Part shown: in pieces, positions 42,016 through 51,297 of the stretch
How the letters are laid out: the number at the start of each line of letters is the position of its first letter
How positions within the stretch are numbered: position 1 is the first letter of the stretch
Origin: Isochrysis galbana
Taxonomy: Eukaryota; Haptophyta; Isochrysidales; Isochrysidaceae
Reading direction: 5' to 3'
Assembly: GCA_018136815.1 (NCBI GenBank)
Contig: CM030934.1
Span: 838,979-902,978 of the forward strand
DNA length: 64,000 nt
Position numbers and translations under genes: made by a program
Notes under the pieces: generated by a model
Seen by the model: the letters and a program-made list of their open reading frames with translations, nothing else
Told to the model about the DNA's origin: nothing
The model's database searches: none

Positions 42016-45000
42016 TCAACGAGAGTGGAGCCTGGAGCGAGTGCGCGAAGACGGCGCATCGAGAACGGGAGGAAGAGGAGTATCCCTGGCCGACGAAGAA
42101 GTTGCTTCCGGGGACTCAACATCTTCTGGACAAGTCTCTTCGACGGAGCGATCATAATCATCAAGCAAATCAGAACAACGACGGAGCAACTCGGAACGAG
42201 GCTCCCAGGTGGCTTCTCGAAGAGCATAGCCACGCCACTTCACGAGGTACTCGATAGAATCGCCATGGCTACGACGATCGAGCAACTTTTCAACGATGTA
42301 CTCGTCGTCAGCCAGCGGCTCTTCATCAACGAAAGTATGATACGGCCGGAGGTTCGAGATATGCACCTCCTCCTTGACTAACCGGTTCTCCAAATCACGG
42401 AGTCGGTACCTAGTGTCGGACAGAGCCTCTACGACGCGGTAGGGACCCGAGTAGATGAATTGCAACTTGTTGGCGTGGCCTGGTAATCGCATGCAGACGC
42501 GATCCCCAGGTTCGAAACGAGCTGGTCTTTGAGACTTGATGGTAGCGTCACGGACTGACTCAGCCTGAGCGGCTAGGGTAGCCTCGAGAGCGCTGGACCA
42601 AGAGAGGCGGAGGCTCGCATTGAGCCTGGATGCGTACGAGCGAACGTCGGCGGACGCCGCCTCGAGAGCAGTTGGCGAAACGGTCTTCGGATCAGAGAGT
42701 TGAGCGGGCAGACGCAGCTCACGCCCAAAGATCAAAGACGCTGGAGACCGGGAGGTGACACGACCGGAGGAAGCCCTCAACGAGAGGAGTAGGAACGGCA
42801 AATGGTCGACCCAATGGCTGCCACCCTCATTCGAGGCGCGCATCAAACGGATGAGCGTTTGCTGAGCGCGTTCGACGAAGCCTACACCTTCATGTCGGTA
42901 CGGCTCTGTACTCGACAAATCAGTCCCGGTGAGTTCCAGAATACGCGAAACAAGAACCGAACAAAGATTCGAACCGGCGTCGGTCCGAAGCTGCCTAGGG
43001 ACTCCATAACGCGTCACAATCAAGCGGATGAACATGTCCAAGGCTACTTCCGACGAGGGATCCCCATTCGACGGCTCAGCCTCAATCCATCGAGTGAGCG
43101 AGTCGATGAAGACGACCAGCTTGTCGTAACCCGAGACTCCAGGCACGAAGTTGTGAGTGGGAGCCAGCGAGAGCACGTCGCAGTAGACCACATCAAAGGG
43201 GTAGGTACCCACAGAGAGACCGGAGGGCGACGCTAGAGCCCTAGGTAGCGGCTTGGCGAGGGTGCACTCGTGGCATTCCCGGACGTAGGATGCAACGTCG
43301 GAAGACATGCCAGGCCAGTATACCCGAGTACGAAGAAGACCAGACATTCGAGAAACTCCGAGGTGACCGGAGCGATCGTGGTAGGCAAAGAGGTAGCGAG
43401 ACCGCAACAAGGGCGGAACATAGAGCACTAGCGAGTCCGGGTCGGTGGAGTCAAGGACGGTGCGATAGTAGACGAGCCCATCGTGAACGACGAAACGGCG
43501 AAACATCTTGGATTGCTGAGCGGGAGCGGGAGCGACAGAACTGGAACACGAATCATCGTCGGCAATGGGGCCTGAGGCGACGGCCGGCGGAGGCGACCCT
43601 TGGCCTGATGGCTCGTGATTGACCGTCTCTCCTGAACCTAGGGGTGGCTCTACGAACGGATCTTCCGCCAGGGCCGCTCTCATCTCTTCGGAAGTCGGCG
43701 TACCCGGAGCCAAATAACTGGACTTGATGGCGGGCCCGGAATCGGAGGCTCGACGACGAGATCGGTCCAAGGCTTGAAGCCCTCGCGCCGTAGCTACGGA
43801 GCGCGTGATGGCAGCCACCGGATGAGACCGTTCATGCTCGGCTAGAGACTCTGAGCCAGGCTCACGTACCGCTAACGACGCTGGGCCGGCGAGTGGTTCG
43901 TCTTCGTGTTCCGGCTCCAGGGATGCTAGCCGGGACAGCCCGTCAGCATCCTGATGAACAGCTCCTGGTTTATGTTCGACATCGAACCGGTACTCAGCCA
44001 ACTTGAGAGCCCACCGAGTCAGCCGAGAGGCTGGCCCACCGGATACTTGATCCTTCATGGTATGCAGCCATCGCAGCGCGGAGTGGTCGACGACTAACTT
44101 GAACCGACGCCCCCAAAGGTAGGGTCGCCAATTTCGGATGGATTCCAGGGCGGCCAAGAGTTCAATCTCGGTCACCGTCCAATGGCGTTCGGCCGAGGTG
44201 AGACTGCGAGCGTAGTACCCAACGACTCGTTCACGGTTATCGTCTCCTAGCTGCGAGAGGATGCCGGCGATGCCCAACTTGCTAGCCCCATCGGTCTTGA
44301 CGATGAAGGGCCGATCATCCCTGGGTGGAGTCAAGACGGGCTCCGAAGTGATCGCTGTCTTGAGCTCTTGGATAGCTCGGCGACACTCCTCGGACTGGGA
44401 CTCCTTTGCCACGTCGCAGCCCTTCCGCGTGAGAGCAGTGAGGGGAGCAGCCTTAGCGGCGAATTGGCGAATGAATCGACGATAGTAGGAGCAAAGGCCG
44501 AGGAAAGATCGAACCGCTTCCAAGGAGTTGATGGATGACGGGTCGATGTCGGCGACAGCTGCGACCTTCTTCGGGTCCATCTTGAGACCTTCCCTCGAGA
44601 CAACGTGACCGAGGTACTCCGTAGAGGTGGCAAAGAAGACACACTTGGACATCTTGCAGGTCAGGCCGGCCCACTCTAGCCGCTCGAGAACTAGGTCTAG
44701 CCGGTGAAGCATTTGCTCGAACGAAGCTTGTGCCCTGGCCTCTTCGGAAGGACCCACGCCCGTTGACCAGATGCCCACATCATCGAGGTAAGGCATGCAG
44801 ATCTCCCACGCTAGCGCACCGAGAACGATGTCCATCAAGCGGCACATGTAGGAGGGACCTGATTGGATGCCGAACGGTAGAAAGTTGAACTCGTATTTGC
44901 CGCGGTGGGTAGTGAAAGCGGTGATATGTTTGTGCGACTCTTTGATCGGGATGCCCCAAAAACCAGAGGCTAAATCGAGAGTACATAAAAAGAGAGAACT

Positions 45001-48000
45001 GAGCGGCCCTTGGCCGGACGCTAGCCTATCAATAGCCTCTACAATGAGGGGTAGAGGGCTATCCTCGACGCGTAGCTTGGCGTTCGTGTCGCGGTAGTCC
45101 ACGCAGAATCGAACGGAGCCATCTTTCTTGCTGACCAGGACTACTCGGGAAGCCCAAGCCGAATTTGACTTGCGAATAATGCCGGCGGCTTCCATCTTGG
45201 CTACCTCCTCTTCTATGATGAGCTCGCCTGCGCGGCCCACTCTAGACGGAGCATGCCGGTGAGGAACAGCGCCGGGGTTGAGTGGCAACTCCACCTCGAG
45301 AACGTGCGTATGGTTTGGAGCCCCCGGGTGCAACGCGAAAGCTTTGATGCGCCGGGCCAAGAGTTGGCGTACTTCTTCTCGTTGATCGTCGGAAAGAAGC
45401 CGGTCCGGATCGATGGTGGCTGAGTCGAGTAGGGCTCGTTGCTCCTCGCTCAGCGCGGTGACAGGGTCACCATCCCCCTCGCTTCCAGTCGGAGTCCAGC
45501 CCCGGTGCAACTTGAAACGCACCTGGAGCGAAGCTATCGGATGCAGAGACGGCAGGGTCAGCGCATCGACTCCGGTGTGGACGATCGTCACCGCGATGCG
45601 GTGATCGTCCGTGGGCGTGACCACCGTGGGCATTACGAGAGGGGACGAATCGAGAGCCTCGCGATTTGGTAGGCGGTCGACTAGCATCGCGCAGTCCGAA
45701 TGATCTCGGAGAGCTAGCGGAACCCTGACCCAGATGGTTGCGCGGTGGAAGGCAGGAATCGTCACCGCTTGCTCCGTGTAGAGAAGATATTCGGACGAGG
45801 TAGACGCCGGAGCTTTGGCCGCAAACTCGTCGGCAGACTCAAAGAGAGGTGTATAGAGTGGCTGTCTAGCATCAGCAGCAGCCTCACCCTCCGATCCAGC
45901 CGGGATCTCTCGTGTTGCCGTCGACCTCTCCAGAAAGTCGACAGTCAGCGGTTGACCGGGTGACATCGAGATAGCTCCGACGAAGCCGGAGTCCGCGACT
46001 GGGGGCGGCGCCGTGGAAACTCTGACTACGCATTCGGAAAGGACTCTTGAAGAGTCTTCTGCATCGCCAGAGGCCGGACGGAGGCGGAGGCTTCCTTCCG
46101 AGCTCGCGGCGTCGAGAGAAATGGTAGCGGAGTGGGCGGCCAAAAAATCGTTCCCGAGCAGAAGCATCGCGTTTCCTTCGATGACCGCGAACGAATGACG
46201 GAAGAGGCGACCGGACAAGGAGAAGACGAGGCTAGCCCGGCCCCTAGTGATGAGAAGAAGGCCGTCCGGCCCATGTAGGTTGGGGACGGTAGCGTCCGAT
46301 ACGCGTTCGACGCAAGCGTCTTCAGGTAGTCGATCGAGAAGAGCAGTGGTGATTACTGACGGGCCCGCTCCAGTGTCAGCCAGGGTGCTGTTCACCGTGA
46401 GGGCAACGTCCGGGAGAACGAACCCTTGAGCTGCGCGGTCGCCATCGGCACGGCAGACCACGAGATCGCGGACATAGAGGCAGTGACGAGGGTAGAGTGG
46501 CGGCGGAGTGTCCGCGATAGATTCCACCGGAAGTGAGGTTCCGGCTCCGGGTGACAGGGTGGTTGGATTGGAGGCTAGCCTGGACGGAGAAGATTCATCG
46601 ACGTGGGGCACTCGCTCGATAGCGGCGGCCACCGTCTGCGGCACGAATGGTATTGAAGAGTATGGGGATGCCTTTGCTGAATTAGAGGGGTTAGGCACGC
46701 CATCATAGCCTAGCCCTCGACGGTCCGTCGGATGCCGAGGTTGATCCATTTGGCGTGACCATTCCTTCTCCAGGGACTTCTGCAAGTCTGTCTTCGGAAG
46801 CTTCGACAACTCGGAAAAACCAGCCGCACTGAGGCCCCTAGCGGCAGCCCCATCGCCACACAATGCCTGTGGAGTACCTTCTCCGTCGGCGGCGTCGGAG
46901 GGCTTGGTCTCGAGGGTCTGCATGCTCCGGTGTTCTGGCATCTCGGGCGTATCATCTTCTCCCGAGTCGGGCCCAACATCCCCGTTTTCAAGTGGCCTTT
47001 CGGCTACGACCGAACCGGTCGGTTCGGCCACTCCTTCGTCGCCAGCCGTGAAGGAGGCGCTCGGAGATAGTGCATTGATGCCTTGAGAGCCCAGTCGAGA
47101 CAAGATGGGAGGTTCCGACGGCTCCGCAGCTGCCGCTTGCTCAGCGATTTCTTGGGCGATGGAAGGCGTGACATCCCGCCACCGATGGACCCCCGAAATT
47201 ACATCACGGTCGAAGACCTGCCACTTGCTGCGGCGCTTCTTCACCGTGTTTGGAGGGCCTGGCGTTGTAGAGCGGTCCTTCATGGGCCACTCCCACGGCG
47301 TGAAGCAGTCCACTTCCGCCACGGTCCCGTCTTGCGATGCGTTGGTTTCCGAGTCCTTCCGATGAAGCAGGCGAGACGCATCGGCAACGGGGCCCGCGTC
47401 TGAGATCACGACAACCGAATCAGACACTGGCGAACCGCTGGGAGGCGTGAGGTGAGAGCTAGAAGCTGCTTCGCCTCTCCCCTCCATGAAGCGAGCCAGA
47501 GCCGTCCTCGGCTCAGCCAGTTCGAAGCCGGTCGAGCAGAGCGAAGGGCGTTCTCTCAAGCTGGCAGCAGCTTGGGAAATTGCCCAGTCCACCGTGAAGT
47601 CGAGCGAACGCGACGCCTTGGCTTTGCGCGCATAACGGCGCAAGACTGGCATCCACTGGGCCGCCATTGCACCGGCAATGCCCACATAGGTGCGGCTGCG
47701 AAGGGCGCCACGGTGAGGCGACGGCGATAGATCCGCCATCGCGGATAGACGTCCCTCGACAATCTTCGAAGGCTGCAGGGGCGGGAGTGAAGCCGTCAGG
47801 TACAGGCCAGTTGCCTTTTGATGGCCCGTGCCGTGCTGCCACGGCTGCACAAACTGCCGCGGTCGCAACCCCCCGACTAAGGCAGAGGCTTCCGCGTGCA
47901 TTCGAGGATTTTCGACGGCAACGAAAGGCGCGTCGGCGCTTGCCATGGCGAGGAAGACTCTAGCGGCGGATTCGAGAGCCTGGCGACGTCCCGGTTCCCG

Positions 48001-49500
48001 ATCGAGCCACTGGCAACTCACCGCCGACAAATACGTGCACGGCGGATGCGCGACCACGAGGTCCCAACCGAGATTTTGAATGTGAAGAGCATCTCCGCAG
48101 AAGTGGGGAATGTAGTCGATCTCCGACGGTCGTAGATCGCACGTCGCGACGTGCGCTCCGGCAAGTAGGAACATCGAAGACACGACCCCGCTAGCTTCAC
48201 CGACGACTAGAACGCGGGGTGGAGGAATCCCCTCGGCCGCGTCGAACGTCACGGCGTCGTGGATCGCTGCCAACTCAGCGCAAAGCTCGTCAAAATGCGT
48301 CGGCAACACGGCAGAGGGCGATGCATGAGTGCTCGCGTCCGGCCGCCGCAAGGCTAGAGCAGCTTCGGCGAGATGGCGGGGCAAGATGACGGAGGAACCG
48401 CTAGCCCGGGCACGGGAGGCGGCTAACATTTGAAGCTCGCGCGTAGGGGCGCGGGCAGCTTCAGTAGACTTGGCGGCCGAGGAACAACCAACCACGGCGA
48501 TCCGGTGGATGGCCTCGGCAGTAGAATTCAGGGGGAGGGGGTCGTCGCCCTCAAGTTTCGGTGGGCTAGACCTGAAGGGGGTTGGCCCCGGCGGGCGATC
48601 CCTGGAATGGGGATCCTCCGGAGAGCCGAGAGAAAGAGGAGACGCCGGCGTCCATGTGGTGCGCGACGTGGGATCGTAATCGACGGCCCCTGCGTCTCCC
48701 GAGGCTGGAGTGACCACGGCGTGAGCGCGGAAAGCCGCAGCTCCCTTGGAACCTTCAACTTCATCGACCCCGGAAGCCGACCCTTCCGGGTCGGGAACCA
48801 GGTCAGAAACGAGAACAGGTGCAACTTCGAGACGAGAGAATGAACACGATGACGGAGAAATATAACGAACCGGGGAGAGAGGTGAAGAGGAGACACTAGT
48901 CTCCGCCTCAACAGCACGAGAACCTACGGTAGACAACGACGATTCGTCCGCAGAGCGGCTCCGGCTATGGCCCTTGGGAGAGAGGTCTCCAGAGGGGTCC
49001 CGCCGGGAAAGAGCAGAAACAGGTAAAGCAGCAACAACGTTTTCGTACGCGGCAGCGGCCACGTCGGACCTATCCATAGAACCTAGAGCAGAAGATGATA
49101 CCGAGTCGACAGCCCTCGAGGGCTTCACAACTGTTCGTTTACGAAACGAAGAGACCGAAGACGCGTCGAATCCACCTAGCCCACCCCCTTGGGCAGGGCC
49201 GTCGGGGGGTGAATCCAGGGATGAAGATGCGACGAAAGACCTAGGAGAGTTAGAAGAAACCGATGACAGCATAGTATCCGTAGAAATAGATTCCAAGAGG
49301 GGCAGCGAGCGAGAATCGGCCCCTAACATCCTAATAGCGTGCGGAGTAATAGAAGAACTTGTAGACGTACACGAATTTCGGAGAGTCGGGTCGCGACTAT
49401 CTCCGGGGCAAACCTGTTTCCAGGAGCCCGGGTCAAGTGTCGACTCCGGCTTCCGAGATAGCCGTCCGGCGGGGGCTTCAGCCGGCGAGGCGGCTCCCAC
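42016..49500 (-). CDS. pol: Gypsy polyprotein: C5-methyltransferase-like domain, protease, RT, RNase H, integrase, chromodomain
   Basis: One uninterrupted frame of 2494 codons; the true start is unclear because the frame is open upstream and may be reached by frameshift from gag. Order: Ser/Pro-rich region (1-410). Methyltransferase-like domain (about 415-630) with VVGEASGVVSSMFLLAGAHVATCDLRPSE, WDLVVAHPPCTYLSA, APFVAVENPRMHAEA and RSRTYVGIAGAMAAQW. Linker. Protease with LADTGAGPS (near 1040). Reverse transcriptase with FCVDYRDTN, LDLASGFW and the catalytic MPYLDDVG (plus-strand 44773-44796). RNase H (KTDGASKLG, TEIELLAALE, VDHSALRW). Integrase with HHCC finger (HDRSGHLG..CHECTLAKP) and DDE residues in YCDV, RTDAGSN and GFVERAQQ. 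Chromodomain (EYIVEKLLDRR..YLVKWRGY..TWEPRSELL). The methyltransferase-like domain is not a standard gypsy component; its closest pattern is a phage family annotated as DNA cytosine methylases. Catalytic activity is inferred only. Confidence 0.93.
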   Translation of the reverse strand: MGAASPAEAPAGRLSRKPESTLDPGSWKQVCPGDSRDPTLRNSCTSTSSSITPHAIRMLGADSRSLPLLESISTDTMLSSVSSNSPRSFVASSSLDSPPDGPAQGGGLGGFDASSVSSFRKRTVVKPSRAVDSVSSSALGSMDRSDVAAAAYENVVAALPVSALSRRDPSGDLSPKGHSRSRSADESSLSTVGSRAVEAETSVSSSPLSPVRYISPSSCSFSRLEVAPVLVSDLVPDPEGSASGVDEVEGSKGAAAFRAHAVVTPASGDAGAVDYDPTSRTTWTPASPLSLGSPEDPHSRDRPPGPTPFRSSPPKLEGDDPLPLNSTAEAIHRIAVVGCSSAAKSTEAARAPTRELQMLAASRARASGSSVILPRHLAEAALALRRPDASTHASPSAVLPTHFDELCAELAAIHDAVTFDAAEGIPPPRVLVVGEASGVVSSMFLLAGAHVATCDLRPSEIDYIPHFCGDALHIQNLGWDLVVAHPPCTYLSAVSCQWLDREPGRRQALESAARVFLAMASADAPFVAVENPRMHAEASALVGGLRPRQFVQPWQHGTGHQKATGLYLTASLPPLQPSKIVEGRLSAMADLSPSPHRGALRSRTYVGIAGAMAAQWMPVLRRYARKAKASRSLDFTVDWAISQAAASLRERPSLCSTGFELAEPRTALARFMEGRGEAASSSHLTPPSGSPVSDSVVVISDAGPVADASRLLHRKDSETNASQDGTVAEVDCFTPWEWPMKDRSTTPGPPNTVKKRRSKWQVFDRDVISGVHRWRDVTPSIAQEIAEQAAAAEPSEPPILSRLGSQGINALSPSASFTAGDEGVAEPTGSVVAERPLENGDVGPDSGEDDTPEMPEHRSMQTLETKPSDAADGEGTPQALCGDGAAARGLSAAGFSELSKLPKTDLQKSLEKEWSRQMDQPRHPTDRRGLGYDGVPNPSNSAKASPYSSIPFVPQTVAAAIERVPHVDESSPSRLASNPTTLSPGAGTSLPVESIADTPPPLYPRHCLYVRDLVVCRADGDRAAQGFVLPDVALTVNSTLADTGAGPSVITTALLDRLPEDACVERVSDATVPNLHGPDGLLLITRGRASLVFSLSGRLFRHSFAVIEGNAMLLLGNDFLAAHSATISLDAASSEGSLRLRPASGDAEDSSRVLSECVVRVSTAPPPVADSGFVGAISMSPGQPLTVDFLERSTATREIPAGSEGEAAADARQPLYTPLFESADEFAAKAPASTSSEYLLYTEQAVTIPAFHRATIWVRVPLALRDHSDCAMLVDRLPNREALDSSPLVMPTVVTPTDDHRIAVTIVHTGVDALTLPSLHPIASLQVRFKLHRGWTPTGSEGDGDPVTALSEEQRALLDSATIDPDRLLSDDQREEVRQLLARRIKAFALHPGAPNHTHVLEVELPLNPGAVPHRHAPSRVGRAGELIIEEEVAKMEAAGIIRKSNSAWASRVVLVSKKDGSVRFCVDYRDTNAKLRVEDSPLPLIVEAIDRLASGQGPLSSLFLCTLDLASGFWGIPIKESHKHITAFTTHRGKYEFNFLPFGIQSGPSYMCRLMDIVLGALAWEICMPYLDDVGIWSTGVGPSEEARAQASFEQMLHRLDLVLERLEWAGLTCKMSKCVFFATSTEYLGHVVSREGLKMDPKKVAAVADIDPSSINSLEAVRSFLGLCSYYRRFIRQFAAKAAPLTALTRKGCDVAKESQSEECRRAIQELKTAITSEPVLTPPRDDRPFIVKTDGASKLGIAGILSQLGDDNRERVVGYYARSLTSAERHWTVTEIELLAALESIRNWRPYLWGRRFKLVVDHSALRWLHTMKDQVSGGPASRLTRWALKLAEYRFDVEHKPGAVHQDADGLSRLASLEPEHEDEPLAGPASLAVREPGSESLAEHERSHPVAAITRSVATARGLQALDRSRRRASDSGPAIKSSYLAPGTPTSEEMRAALAEDPFVEPPLGSGETVNHEPSGQGSPPPAVASGPIADDDSCSSSVAPAPAQQSKMFRRFVVHDGLVYYRTVLDSTDPDSLVLYVPPLLRSRYLFAYHDRSGHLGVSRMSGLLRTRVYWPGMSSDVASYVRECHECTLAKPLPRALASPSGLSVGTYPFDVVYCDVLSLAPTHNFVPGVSGYDKLVVFIDSLTRWIEAEPSNGDPSSEVALDMFIRLIVTRYGVPRQLRTDAGSNLCSVLVSRILELTGTDLSSTEPYRHEGVGFVERAQQTLIRLMRASNEGGSHWVDHLPFLLLSLRASSGRVTSRSPASLIFGRELRLPAQLSDPKTVSPTALEAASADVRSYASRLNASLRLSWSSALEATLAAQAESVRDATIKSQRPARFEPGDRVCMRLPGHANKLQFIYSGPYRVVEALSDTRYRLRDLENRLVKEEVHISNLRPYHTFVDEEPLADDEYIVEKLLDRRSHGDSIEYLVKWRGYALREATWEPRSELLRRCSDLLDDYDRSVEETCPEDVESPEATSSSARDTPLPPVLDAPSSRTRSRLHSR
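47600..48260 (-). other. Phage-type cytosine-5 DNA methyltransferase-like domain within the gypsy polyprotein
   Basis: The domain lies about 415-630 residues into the polyprotein. Motif I-like VVGEASGVVSS is followed by an acidic CDLRPSE. The PPC motif (AHPPCTYL, plus-strand about 48028-48052) supplies the cysteine that attacks cytosine C6 in C5 methyltransferases. ENP (plus-strand about 47905-47925) corresponds to the ENV motif. LRSRTYVGIAGAMAAQWMP closes the domain like the C-terminal motif of phage homologues. A target-recognition region is short or absent, as in those phage proteins. Product specificity cannot be read from sequence. Confidence 0.75.
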
Positions 49501-49665
49501 CGTCGAAGACTGAATGGAGCTAGAGACAGGGGGAGAATCGCCGCGTTGACAGCTCTTCTCCCCAAGCGACGTAGGGATCGGATCGGGATGGTGGTGGTGG
49601 CGTTCGGGCCCACCGCCCGCGATGTTCTCCGCCAGGGTTTGAAGGACGGGGACCCCGCCGGACCC

Positions 49666-51297
49666 CTACTGAGGCTTAACCCGGACCATCGAGCGAAGAA
49701 GCTTATGAATGTGCTCGTCCGATCCGCACTCTCCGCAGCCAGCCTCACACAGAAAGCGGATATATGGCTGACAGATGACGGGGTTGTGAGCACCGTCTCC
49801 CGTGCCATATTTCCAGGCTTCGCTGGATGGAGTGCCAGGAGGAGCTTGAGGTCGGAAAGCGCAGAAGGCACAGCCGTTTTCGTTCGTCCATTCGGTGATT
49901 CCCCTATTGATATCGTCCGTTCGTGGAGTTTCCATTGAATTATCGGCCGGTCGGCACTTTGCTAGCGCCGCCGAGACCCTTGGGTGCTTGGCATAGCCTG
50001 CTACGGCCCAGAAGCGGGCTCGGGCCCGATTCCAAAGCTCGGGCGTCCACCGGGATACGCCCAAATCGGGCGGTAGCCCTTGGCCGTTCGCCGGCGGATC
50101 GCAGCGACGGCTGGGCGGCCGAGACGAGCCTCCCTTTCGACCCGGTGGATCGGTCAGTATAGCCGGCAACGGTGAGTTGGAGTGGTAACTTGCCGGCGGT
50201 GCAGCAGCCCGATAATCAGGCTTCGAAGCAGGCGAATGTCCCTGTCCGCGAAGAGCTTCCGCCACGGTAGCTTGGACGGCCGCCTGCACGGCGGCAACCA
50301 TGTCCGTGGTCGAAGCGGTCTTCTGGGACGAGGAAGTCTCGTTCTTTGCCTCGCCTGAGGCTTTAGTGCGTACGCTAGCCACGGTTTGGTTCGTCGAGGG
50401 CCGGGATTGATGACGCTTCACCCGAGCCTGCTCGTAAGGGCTGAGGTACCGTTGGCAGAGGTTGACGCACGAGAGCGCCGACCGACCTAGCTCGTGGTTC
50501 TCTACGCGGAAACGAGTCTCCGCGAGCACCTCCGCAAATTTAATAGCATTATCGACGCCGCGCTGAGGATCAACCTTATCGTTCCGGATGATTTCTTCGA
50601 ACCTCTGGTTGATCTCATGGGCCATGTTTGGATGATCCCACACGTTGGTGGAGTCAACCGCGGAATCGCCAAGCTTGCGGATGTAGGCGCGAACCAAATT
50701 CTTGCTGAGCTCACATAGATCAGCGCCAGCCTCGCGCTCCCTCATGCGGTCCCACTCCATCGACGCCGAGTCTTTCGCGAAACCATCGGCCCCGTTTGCG
50801 AAGGTCCCGTCGCATTTGCGAAGAAGGACGTCAGCAGCGAGGACAGGATTGAGAGCGAGGGCGCGGTCCTCCACTAGATCGAGGAGGAAGGCGAAGATGC
50901 GAGAATTGCCGCTGGAATTGGCTCCGGCTGCCGCGAGGAGGGAGGTAAATATTTCGCGATGATCGCAGCCGAGCGCTAGTGCCCGCTCCAACGGCTTGAT
51001 GAGAGTTAGCCGAAATTCGTTCCAGGCTGTCGCCGCGGTTTGAACGTTATCGGAGGCGAGGGCCTTTGGGAAGCGGAGCTCCGAAAGCTCTTTGCCCATC
51101 CTGACCTGATGGTGAAGGGTTTGCTCGGCTGAGAAGCGGCTACGCACCCATTTGAGCAAGTGGTCCTCCTCCATGAAAATTCGGCAATGCCAAACGTTGC
51201 CCGCCAGGGAGAGGTTGCTCTTCAAAATGGTGTGGATGAGCTCGTGCTCGTCGGAGTCGCGGTAAAGGGCGGCCAGATCGCGTGAAGGCCTACGCAC
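49666..51297 (-). CDS. gag: Gypsy gag, 5'-truncated
   Basis: An open frame of 543 codons whose first codons lie in the flanking methyltransferase fragment, so the real gag start has been lost. The first 280 residues are helical, capsid-like (SLAGNVWHCRIFMEEDHLLKWVRSRF, LIKPLERALALGCDHREIFTSLL, RIFAFLLDLVEDRALALNPVLAADVLLRK). A basic Ser/Thr/Pro-rich hinge follows. The C-terminus has clustered Cys/His (CAFCAF..GAHNPVIC, then CEAGCGECGSDEHIH), resembling nucleocapsid zinc-binding knuckles but not the standard CCHC spacing. It ends 166 bp before the first start-like codon of pol, in a different frame, so pol must use frameshifting or reinitiation. Confidence 0.8.
   Translation of the reverse strand: MRRPSRDLAALYRDSDEHELIHTILKSNLSLAGNVWHCRIFMEEDHLLKWVRSRFSAEQTLHHQVRMGKELSELRFPKALASDNVQTAATAWNEFRLTLIKPLERALALGCDHREIFTSLLAAAGANSSGNSRIFAFLLDLVEDRALALNPVLAADVLLRKCDGTFANGADGFAKDSASMEWDRMREREAGADLCELSKNLVRAYIRKLGDSAVDSTNVWDHPNMAHEINQRFEEIIRNDKVDPQRGVDNAIKFAEVLAETRFRVENHELGRSALSCVNLCQRYLSPYEQARVKRHQSRPSTNQTVASVRTKASGEAKNETSSSQKTASTTDMVAAVQAAVQATVAEALRGQGHSPASKPDYRAAAPPASYHSNSPLPAILTDPPGRKGGSSRPPSRRCDPPANGQGLPPDLGVSRWTPELWNRARARFWAVAGYAKHPRVSAALAKCRPADNSMETPRTDDINRGITEWTNENGCAFCAFRPQAPPGTPSSEAWKYGTGDGAHNPVICQPYIRFLCEAGCGECGSDEHIHKLLRSMVRVKPQ

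Larger units (their letters stand above)
39337..51283 (-). mobile_element. Chromodomain Ty3/gypsy retrotransposon carrying a DNA-methyltransferase-like domain (element A)
   Basis: A minus-strand LTR retrotransposon. From its 5' side it has a truncated gag ORF (51297-49666), a 2494-codon pol ORF (49500-42016) and a 3' LTR/UTR region (about 42000-39337). The LTR end at 39337 (TGACGAATTGTG on the plus strand) matches the corresponding end of element B at 58806. No LTR is visible at the other end: gag meets a cellular methyltransferase gene fragment at about 51275-51295. The left flank is a broken transposase and the right flank a different gene, and no target duplication is seen, so the copy is truncated or recombinant. 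The pol frame itself is intact with all catalytic residues, which suggests recent activity. Confidence 0.9.

Noticed and set aside
48974-49513. 179-codon plus-strand frame opposite the start of the gypsy pol
   Set aside because: It mirrors the Ser/Pro-rich coding on the minus strand, shows no domain, and is expected as a shadow in high-GC coding sequence.
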